Positions 34,803-42,560 of a DNA stretch of 64,000 nt are shown here, piece by piece. This DNA is from Vibrio sinaloensis DSM 21326. Its GTDB lineage: Bacteria > Pseudomonadota > Gammaproteobacteria > Enterobacterales > Vibrionaceae. The notes below the pieces were generated by a model, which was given only the letters and a program-made list of their open reading frames with translations, searched no databases and was not told the DNA's origin. The DNA lies in assembly GCF_000189275.1 (NCBI RefSeq), contig NZ_AEVT01000018.1, forward strand, positions 248,001 through 312,000, given 5' to 3'. Every line of letters starts with the position of its first letter. The stretch's first letter is position 1. The translations under genes were made by a program, and so were the position numbers.

Positions 34803-35345
34803 TTAAAACACACCGTTTGAGTTGGCAATATCACCGCCGCTGAGCAAAGAATAGACGCGCATTGAAAAATCAAGGGCCTGGATTGAATCCCAGTGCTCAA
34901 CGATTCGGCCATCTTCCAAGCGCCACGTATCAATAATGTTCATGCCCTTTTGATCATTGCCTCTGTCCTCTTTATCGAGCGTGGCATGAGAGTGGAAAAT
35001 CACGTAATCACCATCGACGTAGATATGTTTTACGTCGTAGGTATAGTCAGGGTACTCTTCGACAAACTCTTCTAAGAAACCGACCAGTCCAGTGACTTTA
35101 TCTGGCAAGTTACGGTTGTGCTGAACGTAAGCGCTGTCATTGTAATTCTCTAATACATAAGCGAAATCATGATTGTTCATTAAATTCTGGACGAAATCGG
35201 TGATGATTCGTGCGTTCTCTCGCTCCTGCTCTGTCCAGTTTGACTTTTCAAGTGCTGGTAAATCAATGATCAATTTATCTGCCGATTGAGCATACAAAGT
35301 GGTGCTAGCAACGAGTAGAAAGAGTGATGTGATCGCTTTAAACAT
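34803..35345 (-). CDS. Periplasmic SnoaL-like protein
   Basis: This is a 180-residue exported protein: the signal peptide MFKAITSLFLLVASTTLYA is followed by a SnoaL/NTF2-like cone fold (about 40-170). Conserved pieces are DYVIFHSHATLD and IIDTWRLEDGRIVEHWD, as in predicted SnoaL-like polyketide-cyclase-fold esterases. The reaction is unknown. AAGGAG precedes the ATG at 35345. It is divergent from an HxlR-type regulator across a 139-bp gap that contains a perfect 10-bp dyad, so the regulator very likely controls it. Confidence 0.82.
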   Translation of the reverse strand: MFKAITSLFLLVASTTLYAQSADKLIIDLPALEKSNWTEQERENARIITDFVQNLMNNHDFAYVLENYNDSAYVQHNRNLPDKVTGLVGFLEEFVEEYPDYTYDVKHIYVDGDYVIFHSHATLDKEDRGNDQKGMNIIDTWRLEDGRIVEHWDSIQALDFSMRVYSLLSGGDIANSNGVF

Positions 35346-35428
35346 AGGGAACTCCTTGGTATGATTACTTCATGTTGGTATCGATTAATAACTATAGTAA
35401 TTAATAGTAACCTAGTGCGCAAGAAGGC

Positions 35429-35457
35429 ACCAAAATGTTCGATAGGCACATTTTGGT
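35429..35457. promoter_or_regulatory. Operator-like perfect dyad of the HxlR/SnoaL pair
   Basis: ACCAAAATGT (35429-35438) and ACATTTTGGT (35448-35457) are perfect inverted repeats separated by 9 bp, 28 bp before the HxlR ATG and 84 bp before the SnoaL-like ATG. Confidence 0.75.
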
Positions 35458-35484
35458 AACCTATAACCGGAAGAGGATGGCAAT

Positions 35485-35865
35485 ATGGCGGTTCAAGAGA
35501 ACGCAGACAGACGAAAATTTTATAACAATGAAGATTGCCCTGTGCGCAATGTCGTGGCACAAATTGGCGATAAATGGTCGCTATTGATTTTGTTTGCTTT
35601 AGTGGATGGTCCGGATAGATTTAACTCACTTAAATCGCGAATTGAAGGCATTTCACAACGCATGTTGACCCAGACACTGCGTGATCTCGAGCGAGAAGGT
35701 TATGTGAATCGCACCGTATATCCTGAGGTTCCGGTAAAAGTGGAATACTGCCTTACAGAGATGGGAGGGGATTTGGTTAAACCGCTTTACCAACTGGTTT
35801 GCTGGGCGGATGACCATCAAGAGAAAATACGGTCAGCACGCCAAGCGTATGATAAGAGAAGCTAA
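35485..35865 (+). CDS. HxlR-family transcriptional regulator
   Basis: This 126-residue winged-helix protein of the HxlR family has CPVRNVVAQIGDKWSLLIL (19-37), the N-terminal family signature with a conserved Cys. RFNSLKSRIEGISQRMLTQTLR (recognition helix region) and REGYVNRTVYPEVPVKVEY (wing) follow. Such proteins act as dimers and often sense electrophiles or redox state. It is divergent from the SnoaL-like gene and flanks a perfect inverted repeat that is probably its operator. Confidence 0.9.
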   Translation: MAVQENADRRKFYNNEDCPVRNVVAQIGDKWSLLILFALVDGPDRFNSLKSRIEGISQRMLTQTLRDLEREGYVNRTVYPEVPVKVEYCLTEMGGDLVKPLYQLVCWADDHQEKIRSARQAYDKRS

Positions 35866-35896
35866 AGTTTAAGGTAAGTAGAATAAGCCTAGGGTG

Positions 35897-36112
35897 TTAC
35901 TTCCACCCTTGGCGCCATTGGTTGGTATCTTTTAATGTTTTCCAATCGATGAAGTATTCGTTATTCGACATGACAGCTTCGATTTTACACGATAGGACAG
36001 TGCCGTTTTCCTCAAACTCAACCTCAGTGACAAGGAAATGTTTCTCTCGATTCACTGGGGTTACTGCGGTCCATTTGCTGTTGGTGAGCTTGGCTGGGTT
36101 AATGGGGTTCAT
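35897..36112 (-). CDS. TIGR02450-type small Trp-rich protein
   Basis: This 71-residue conserved protein starts MNPINPAKLTNSKWTAVTP, the typical beginning of the TIGR02450 Trp-rich family. Tryptophans occur at the conserved positions KWTAV, DWKTL, QWRQGW. It is cytosolic with no catalytic motif, and its function is unknown. The ATG at 36112 is certain from the family start. Confidence 0.85.
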   Translation of the reverse strand: MNPINPAKLTNSKWTAVTPVNREKHFLVTEVEFEENGTVLSCKIEAVMSNNEYFIDWKTLKDTNQWRQGWK

Positions 36113-36219
36113 GCTTACTTGTGCCTCGACGTGTTCCAGAACGTCCTTTGTACGTGATTAAGCTTATTTGGTTCAGCGCACTTATAAGATCGAAGGCAAT
36201 GTTGCCCTCCAATAACAAA

Positions 36220-36249
36220 AAAAGCCAGCAACAGGTGTTGCTGGCTTTT
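36220..36249. terminator. Bidirectional terminator
   Basis: A 14-bp perfect stem (36220-36233 with 36236-36249) has A- and T-rich ends. It lies downstream of the symporter gene on the minus strand. Confidence 0.85.
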
Positions 36250-36281
36250 GCACTTTGCGCGAAGCGCTATCCGCTAAGTCA

Positions 36282-37586
36282 TTAAGCTTCTTGATGTTTT
36301 AACGAAACTTCTTCTTCTTTGACACCTGCCATAGGGTCGTTGAAACGGGTTTCATCCAGTGCGCCTTCCGACTTAGCCACAATCACAGTGACGGCACTGT
36401 CACCGGTGATGTTAACGGCAGTACGAATCATGTCGAGTAGACGGTCAACACCCATGATCAGAGCGATGCCTTCCAGCGGTAGGCCAACTTGGTTAAGCAC
36501 CATTGCCAGCATGACAAGACCAACACCAGGAACACCCGCGGTACCAATAGAAGCAAGCGTTGCCGTCATGATAACCATTAGGTAATCGGTCATGGTTAGG
36601 TCAATGTTGAATGCCTGGGCGATAAATGCAGTCGCCACACCTTGCATGATCGCAGTACCATCCATATTCACTGTTGCACCAAGCGGTACCGTGAATGATG
36701 ATACGCGGTTCTCAACACCCATACGGTTCTTCGCGGTTTCCATTGTGACTGGAATGGTCGCGTTAGAAGATGCGGTTGAGAAGGCGAACATGATGGCATC
36801 TTCCATCTTCTTCAAGAAGGTAATAGGGCTAAGGCCAGTGAAGCCTTTCAGCATGACACTGTAGGTTACTAATCCGTGTAGAATCAGTGTGCCCGCTAGC
36901 ACTAAGAAGTACTCAGCAAGGTTGACGATGGCACTTAAACCTAGACCAGTAAACAGTTTTGCCATCAAGAAGAACACGCCAAATGGTGCTAGGTTCATCA
37001 AAATAGCAACCAGCTTCATGATCACTTCGTTTAGGTCAGAGAAAAACGCCGCAATACGTTCTCCTGGTTTACCTGCAGCGCTGATCGCAATACCGAACAG
37101 AACTGCAAACACGATCACTTGCAAAGTTTTACCTTCTGCCATTGCGCTGATCGGGTTGGTTGGGAACATATCAATGATCACTTGACCAAGTGAAGGTGCT
37201 TCAGCGGATTTAAATGAGCTTACTGCTGTTAAATCTGCACCTGCGCCAGGTTGGAACAAGTTACCCATTGTCAGAGCAAGTGTAATAGCCACTGCTGTAG
37301 TCGTGACGTAAAAGGCGAGAGTTTTACCGCCCATGCGTCCGAGCGTCGAAAGATCTTTGAGTGAGCTCGTACCGCAAACCAGTGATACAAACACAAGCGG
37401 AACAACGAGCATCTTCAAGCTGGCAACAAAGATTTGTCCACCAACTTCAAATAGTCCATTAACAATGTATGTGTCGACAAATCCGTTGTCGGCAAAGAGG
37501 GTGCGAATCGCAAATCCTGTCAAGATACCCGCAACCATGCCTAGAATTACGCGGCCGGTTAACGACATCGGTTTCTTGGTATTCAT
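36282..37586 (-). CDS. DAACS-family dicarboxylate/glutamate:cation symporter
   Basis: This 434-residue inner-membrane symporter has the full signature of the glutamate transporter fold: the serine-rich hairpin STASSNATIPVT, the sodium-site NMDGTA, the second hairpin GTAGVPGVG, and the last helix LDMIRTAVNITGD. The arginine in that last motif occurs at the position that selects acidic amino acids in GltPh, so glutamate or aspartate uptake is the best guess. The ATG at 37586 has AAGGAG nine bases upstream; a GTG three codons earlier is less likely. A CRP-like site lies about 110 bp upstream. Confidence 0.9.
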   Translation of the reverse strand: MNTKKPMSLTGRVILGMVAGILTGFAIRTLFADNGFVDTYIVNGLFEVGGQIFVASLKMLVVPLVFVSLVCGTSSLKDLSTLGRMGGKTLAFYVTTTAVAITLALTMGNLFQPGAGADLTAVSSFKSAEAPSLGQVIIDMFPTNPISAMAEGKTLQVIVFAVLFGIAISAAGKPGERIAAFFSDLNEVIMKLVAILMNLAPFGVFFLMAKLFTGLGLSAIVNLAEYFLVLAGTLILHGLVTYSVMLKGFTGLSPITFLKKMEDAIMFAFSTASSNATIPVTMETAKNRMGVENRVSSFTVPLGATVNMDGTAIMQGVATAFIAQAFNIDLTMTDYLMVIMTATLASIGTAGVPGVGLVMLAMVLNQVGLPLEGIALIMGVDRLLDMIRTAVNITGDSAVTVIVAKSEGALDETRFNDPMAGVKEEEVSLKHQEA

Positions 37587-38025
37587 AGTGAACACTCCTT
37601 ATAGTTATGCACCTTGAGTTCACTTCAAGGCGAGCAGGAGGTTAGCAGGCGACCAGAAAGTACAGAAAGAGAAAAAGTGCGGGTGATGTATAAGGTGTGA
37701 TCTAAATCACTAGTTTTTTCTGTTATTTAACCAGTTGTTAACCAGTATGTTTAATGAATTGTTCTGATTGTTTTCATTTTTAACATGCAAAATCCTGGCT
37801 ATTAATACTTAGTGACTTCTCATCACTTGAGAAATCGAGTGCATATACTGGTAGGAGCTGTAACTAAGTGAATATATAGTCAGTAATTATTCAGTATCAG
37901 TGGTTTGGCTTTTATTCTTCATATGAATAGCGCTATCGCAATCAATCATTGCGTTGGTTGAGTTCTCGATGAAATCCCTCTATCTTCGATCTCGTAACTG
38001 CAAATGGTCATGGAAGGAGAAGATT
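37587..38025. other. Intergenic region between symporter and YbjQ-like gene
   Basis: This 439-bp AT-rich gap lies between divergent genes. Apart from the CRP-like site, no small gene or clear hairpin was recognised. Confidence 0.5.
37696..37711 (-). promoter_or_regulatory. Candidate CRP-cAMP site
   Basis: TGTGA-TCTAAA-TCACT matches the TGTGA-N6-TCACA consensus in all but the last base, and lies 110 bp upstream of the symporter ATG. Confidence 0.6.
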
Positions 38026-38349
38026 ATGATCAAAACAACAACGTCGGTGGTCGAAGGCAAACCCGTTGAGCACTACTTAGGCGTCGTCGTCGGTGAAGCG
38101 ATCTTAGGAGCCAACATTTTTAAAGATATGTTTGGTGCGATTCGTGATGTCGTTGGTGGTCGCTCTGGTGCGTATGAACGTGAAATGGGCCGGGCACGTG
38201 AAATTGCATTTCAAGAAATGGAAGAGCAAGCTCGTTCACTGGGCGCAGACGGAATCGTTGGTATCGACATTGATTACGAAGTGATTGGCAGTGGCGGCAG
38301 TATGATGATGGTCAGCGTCAGTGGTACTGCGGTCAAATTTAAGGTCTAA
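38026..38349 (+). CDS. YbjQ/UPF0145 family protein
   Basis: This 107-residue protein belongs to the heavy-metal-binding-like YbjQ family, which forms pentamers in a solved relative. The text [27 protein letters not shown] and [13 protein letters not shown] is diagnostic. The function is not established. The start at 38026 follows AAGGAGAAGATT; the longer frame from 37954 is rejected. It is 32 bp upstream of the YaiI-like gene and probably co-transcribed. Confidence 0.88.
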   Translation: MIKTTTSVVEGKPVEHYLGVVVGEAILGANIFKDMFGAIRDVVGGRSGAYEREMGRAREIAFQEMEEQARSLGADGIVGIDIDYEVIGSGGSMMMVSVSGTAVKFKV

Positions 38350-38381
38350 TAACGCTGTTCACTTAGACTAGGAAAAACAAA

Positions 38382-38837
38382 ATGAAGATTTGGGTTGATG
38401 CGGATGCGTGTCCTGTTGTGGTTAGAGATATCTTGTTTCGAGCGTCGCAACGCACAGGTGTAGAGGTGACTTTGGTCGCCAACCAGTTTATTCGTACCCC
38501 CGCATCCCCAAAGATCACTATGCTGCAAGTGCAAGCGGGTTTTGATGTGGCAGACAATGAGATTGTGAAACGCTGTCAGGTTGGAGACTTAGTGATCACC
38601 AGCGATATTCCATTGGCTGATGAGATCATTACCAAAGGGGGCCACGCCCTCAGCTCCAGAGGTGAAGCATTTACCAAAGAGAATATTAAATCGCGTCTTA
38701 ATATTCGTGATTTCATGGAAACCATGCGCAGTAGTGGTATTCAAACCGGAGGCCCAGCGCCATTAAGCCAAGCGGACAGACAGCAATTTGCCAATCACCT
38801 AGACAAATGGTTAGTGCAGTGGCAGCGCGCCCAATAA
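38382..38837 (+). CDS. YaiI/YqxD (UPF0178) family protein
   Basis: This 151-residue protein has the family start [12 protein letters not shown] and later [11 protein letters not shown], both carrying conserved aspartates of a PIN-like/NYN-like nuclease fold. [12 protein letters not shown] is another family signature. Nuclease activity is predicted for the superfamily but not shown for this group. Confidence 0.9.
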   Translation: MKIWVDADACPVVVRDILFRASQRTGVEVTLVANQFIRTPASPKITMLQVQAGFDVADNEIVKRCQVGDLVITSDIPLADEIITKGGHALSSRGEAFTKENIKSRLNIRDFMETMRSSGIQTGGPAPLSQADRQQFANHLDKWLVQWQRAQ

Positions 38838-38860
38838 TAATCACTTTCGGTTAGCGATTC

Positions 38861-38884
38861 AGAGCCCCTCAATTGAGGGGCTCT
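38861..38884. terminator. Perfect 24-bp palindromic hairpin
   Basis: A 10-bp stem with a 4-nt loop lies between convergent genes, with a weak T-run after it. Confidence 0.65.
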
Positions 38885-38905
38885 GGCGTTTTGAGTTACG
38901 AGCTG

Positions 38906-39673
38906 TCAAAAATCGTAAGTGAGGCTCATGGTGCTGTAAATCTCATCCGGAGATTGGTCTTCGGCTACCGTTGTGTTGTAGATGTATTCGAGATCGAACA
39001 CCAAAGACAAATTCGCCATCAAGGTATTCTTTACGTAGGTCTTCACATTGTAGTGCGTGTTCTCCTCACCGTATGCGATATCAAAGGTTGCCCCCAACGA
39101 CTGATGCTCTGATAACACAAACGCGCTATCAATCGTGGACGAGGCGATCACTTCATAGTTAGTTTGATCTGGGTATTCTGAATCAAAAGGTTGTCGCTGA
39201 GTGAAGCGGTAACCCGGACCAAGCGCTATGGATGTTTTGACTCTATCCGAGTTCACCAAATACAGACCCAATCCACTCATTAAAATCCACTGTTTGCGAT
39301 AGGTACCGTAGAGGTCGTTTTCAAATCGGCTCGCCATTCGCACAAACGTCTCTTCGGAAAAATCATAGCTGGAACCTGCGTTCAGGGTATAGCGATTGGC
39401 ACCATCATCGGCATTGTCTGCGTCCGTGTAGTAGCTTTCAAATGATCCCTTGTGTAACCAAGATTCTTGTTGGTAGCTGAGATAAAGCGCAGAGTTAACC
39501 GATAACGATGAACTGGTGTTCTCTGTGTAGATAAAACCCAGTTTGGTTTGAGCGGTGAAAGGGGGTGTTTCCACTGGCTCAAGTTCAGCCTCTTCACTTA
39601 TTGCAGTGAGAGGTACAAGCATCAAACCGGCAGCAGATAGGTATGTCGATAACAAAAGTGGGTAGCGCTTCAT
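38906..39673 (-). CDS. DUF481-type outer-membrane beta-barrel protein
   Basis: This is a 255-residue exported protein with a hydrophobic signal sequence (about 1-26). It is followed by alternating beta-strands such as AQTKLGFIYTENTSSSLSV and LNAGSSYDFSEETFVRMASR, and ends in LTYDF with a terminal Phe. This is the pattern of the DUF481 family (E. coli YdiY is salt-induced). It probably forms a small outer-membrane barrel; its cargo and role are unknown. Confidence 0.82.
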   Translation of the reverse strand: MKRYPLLLSTYLSAAGLMLVPLTAISEEAELEPVETPPFTAQTKLGFIYTENTSSSLSVNSALYLSYQQESWLHKGSFESYYTDADNADDGANRYTLNAGSSYDFSEETFVRMASRFENDLYGTYRKQWILMSGLGLYLVNSDRVKTSIALGPGYRFTQRQPFDSEYPDQTNYEVIASSTIDSAFVLSEHQSLGATFDIAYGEENTHYNVKTYVKNTLMANLSLVFDLEYIYNTTVAEDQSPDEIYSTMSLTYDF

Positions 39674-40011
39674 TTTTTAACAGACACATGGAGTGGTACA
39701 TGGGCCGATTATTGCCGTTTGTTAGCTTAGTTAGTGCTAAATCTGAATAAATCGTTATCAAGGGTAATGAAGTTTTGCCAATTAAGCGTTGTTTTGTCTA
39801 CCGCATACGGTAAGAGTCACCTTGTCTACGGATGGCTTGCCGTGTAAGGGATGCGGGCTAATACATCGCGAATTTTTATATGATTAAGGTTTAAAAGGAT
39901 TATTTAAGCCTCTTTTACGTGCTCTATGACCAAACAGGTGCGAATATCGTTATGCATGCCAGTTAATAAGGCATGATTATAAAACGATTAAAAACAAGGA
40001 ATTAAGCCGTA
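39674..40011. other. Intergenic region upstream of chitinase
   Basis: This 338-bp gap lies between the divergent DUF481 and chitinase genes. It presumably holds both promoters. No dyad or small gene was recognised. Confidence 0.5.
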
Positions 40012-42153
40012 ATGAAAGTGAATATAATCACTAGCAGTTTGTTATTGCTTCCAGCGCTCGCATTAGCCAATGATGGTGAGCCGCTAGAGCGTTTACCACT
40101 TAGCCAAGTTCTCGCCGATGAGCAAGCCATCATCGCAGAACAACCGGATGGTTACGCATTAGTAGTGGAATCTATTCGCACCTTAGATAATGAAGACGTT
40201 GAAAAAATCACACCACTCCGAGCAAGCAATCCAGACAATGTGAAGCGCATTGAAGCGATTGTTTCTGAGCAAGATTGGAACCACCTGTTTCCTCAGCGAG
40301 ATTCAGCTTACACCTATTTAAATTTCCTGAAAGCCGCTGGCAAATACCCAGCACTTTGTGGTGACTACGATGACGGGCGCAACGCAGAAGCGATTTGTCG
40401 TAAAACCTTAGCCACCATGTTTGCCCACTTTACCCAAGAGACGGGCGGCCATGATCCTAGCTCAGAGACGCCAGAGTGGCGCCAAGGTCTTTACTACCTC
40501 AGAGAAGTCGGTTGGAGCGAAGAGACGTCAGGTGGCTACGGCATTTGTGATCCTGAAACTTGGCAAGGCCAGGCTTATCCTTGTGGTACCAACCCAGACG
40601 GAACGTACAAAAGTTACTTTGGTCGTGGCTCTAAGCAATTGAGCTATAACTATAATTACGGCCCATTTTCTCACTCAATTTACGGCAACGTCGAAAAGCT
40701 GCTCAACGAGCCTCAACTGGTGGCTGACACCTGGTTGAATTTAGCCAGCGCGGTATTTTTCTATCTCTATCCTCAGCCGCCAAAACCGAGCATGCTGCAC
40801 GTTATTGATGGCACATGGCAACCCAATGACAACGACTTGGCGGCGGGCTTAGTACCTGGTTTTGGAGTCACGACTCAAATCATTAACGGTGGCGTCGAGT
40901 GTGGTGGCTCAGAAGAGCACATTCAATCTCAGAACCGTATTAGTTACTACCGAGAGTTTTCTAACTACCTCAATGTCGACATTCCTGAAGATGAAGTGTT
41001 GGGCTGTAAAGGCATGAACCAGTTTGATGCAAACGGTGCCGGTGCTCTGAACATCTATTGGGAAGAAGATTGGTCATGGGACGAAAGCACCCCAGATGGT
41101 CGCTCGTACAAGTGTCAGTTAGTGGCGTATCAAGGCCCTTATTCGTCATTTATTGACGGTGACTACACCAAGTGTGTGGAAGACAAGTTCAATGTCACTG
41201 TCTATGACGATAGCAACGGTAACTTGCCTCCAACAGCAATGGCTGGCAACGATGTGACCGTGGATATGCGCCAAACGCATGAAGTTGAGCTGTCAGGTGC
41301 TTACTCAACGGATACCGACGGCGAGATCATTCACTATCAATGGCAACAAACAGACAGCTCTGGTGTTGAACTTGGCTTTAGCTCTCAAAGTGGGGAGCGT
41401 GTGACGGTATCTGTTCCTGCTGTTGAGCAAGAAATGGAATTCACCATCACGCTAACGGTTACCGATGACAAAGGCGAACGAGATTCAGATAGTATGACGA
41501 TCTCGGCTCTCGATGTGACGGCGAACGAAACACCTGTGGTCGTGGTTTCTGGCCCAGAGTCAGTGGTTGAAAATCAAACCAATGTCTCAGTGACGGCGTC
41601 AGTTGAAGACCCGGATGAGTCCGGTAGTCATCAGCTCTCTTGGCAGTTATCTGCAGAGGTCGATTTCACGCTCAGTAACAACGGCCAAACCATAACGTTC
41701 ACTGCGCCAGAAGTCGATGCGGATACCCCTCTATCAGCACGGGTTTTAGTTGAAGATTCGGCGGGTAATCAAGCCAAAGCGTCGATGACGATGTTGGTGA
41801 TGGATCAACCAGAAGGGGACAACGGCAGTTGTAGCATGATTGACCCGAATGCGGGCCAATACCCAGCTTACGATCCGAGCCTAGTGTATACCGAAGAGAG
41901 CGATCCGGTTTCACATAATGGATTAGTCTATCAGGCCAATTGGTGGGTACAGGGCAGCGAACCATCTCCAGAAAATGAGGCTTGGGAGTTGTTAAGTGAT
42001 GTGGTTCTTTCTTGGTCCGCGACAATTGCCTATGATGGCGGTGAGTTAGTTAACCATGGTGCTGACCAGTGGCAGGCACAGTGGTGGACACAAGGAGATG
42101 AGCCGGGTACCGCCGATGTGTGGATGAGTGTTGGCCCAAATCCTTGTCTGTAA
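40012..42153 (+). CDS. Secreted GH19 chitinase with Ig-like and chitin-binding domains
   Basis: This 713-residue secreted enzyme starts with a signal peptide (about 1-19, ending ALA). The GH19 catalytic domain (about 85-345) contains HFTQETGGHD with Glu143 as the general acid. Glu165 lies 22 residues later in YYLREVG, as expected for the second carboxylate, and the GH19 signature KSYFGRGSKQLSYNYNYG follows. A PKD/REJ-like domain (about 400-500), a second Ig-like domain (about 505-600) and two C-terminal carbohydrate-binding modules of the CBM5/12 type follow (about 610-665 and 670-713, each with a WW pair). It should cleave chitin outside the cell. Confidence 0.9.
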   Translation: MKVNIITSSLLLLPALALANDGEPLERLPLSQVLADEQAIIAEQPDGYALVVESIRTLDNEDVEKITPLRASNPDNVKRIEAIVSEQDWNHLFPQRDSAYTYLNFLKAAGKYPALCGDYDDGRNAEAICRKTLATMFAHFTQETGGHDPSSETPEWRQGLYYLREVGWSEETSGGYGICDPETWQGQAYPCGTNPDGTYKSYFGRGSKQLSYNYNYGPFSHSIYGNVEKLLNEPQLVADTWLNLASAVFFYLYPQPPKPSMLHVIDGTWQPNDNDLAAGLVPGFGVTTQIINGGVECGGSEEHIQSQNRISYYREFSNYLNVDIPEDEVLGCKGMNQFDANGAGALNIYWEEDWSWDESTPDGRSYKCQLVAYQGPYSSFIDGDYTKCVEDKFNVTVYDDSNGNLPPTAMAGNDVTVDMRQTHEVELSGAYSTDTDGEIIHYQWQQTDSSGVELGFSSQSGERVTVSVPAVEQEMEFTITLTVTDDKGERDSDSMTISALDVTANETPVVVVSGPESVVENQTNVSVTASVEDPDESGSHQLSWQLSAEVDFTLSNNGQTITFTAPEVDADTPLSARVLVEDSAGNQAKASMTMLVMDQPEGDNGSCSMIDPNAGQYPAYDPSLVYTEESDPVSHNGLVYQANWWVQGSEPSPENEAWELLSDVVLSWSATIAYDGGELVNHGADQWQAQWWTQGDEPGTADVWMSVGPNPCL

Positions 42154-42560
42154 CCAGACACGATAGGACGGAGTAGTTTGAGATCAAGACAATCGTTCAA
42201 TCGGTCGTCTCTAGCTACAACTATCTCTGGACAATACAGCGGCCCATAGACTTGGGCCGCTTGGTTGAGAGCCATTTCACAACACGCACCTCTATTGGGT
42301 TCGAAAACAGCCCCCTTTAACTCGTGAAACTGACTACGTGAAAGTCGTTCTCGAAGCAAGATCTCATTTCCATTAAAGCGGTTTAACATTTTTGTAACGT
42401 TTGCACTTTTGATACTGACAGCGCTAGTTACTGAGACTTAAAAATCACAAAGTTTCGCTTTGTTAGGTTAATGCCTAGATTGAGTTAGCAGCTGCTACCA
42501 GCCGCCCTATTACAAGCACCGAAACAGGTGTCATTACTCAATCAAACAAGAGCTATTAAG
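42154..42560. other. Intergenic region between chitinase and collagenase genes
   Basis: This 407-bp non-coding stretch contains a 9-bp GC-rich hairpin at 42238-42261 (AGCGGCCCA with TGGGCCGCT), which may be a weak terminator of the chitinase gene. The rest must hold the collagenase promoter. Confidence 0.5.

Noticed and set aside
42030..42389. 119-codon minus-strand frame at the end of the chitinase gene
   Set aside because: It is mostly antisense to the chitin-binding modules and resembles no protein family.
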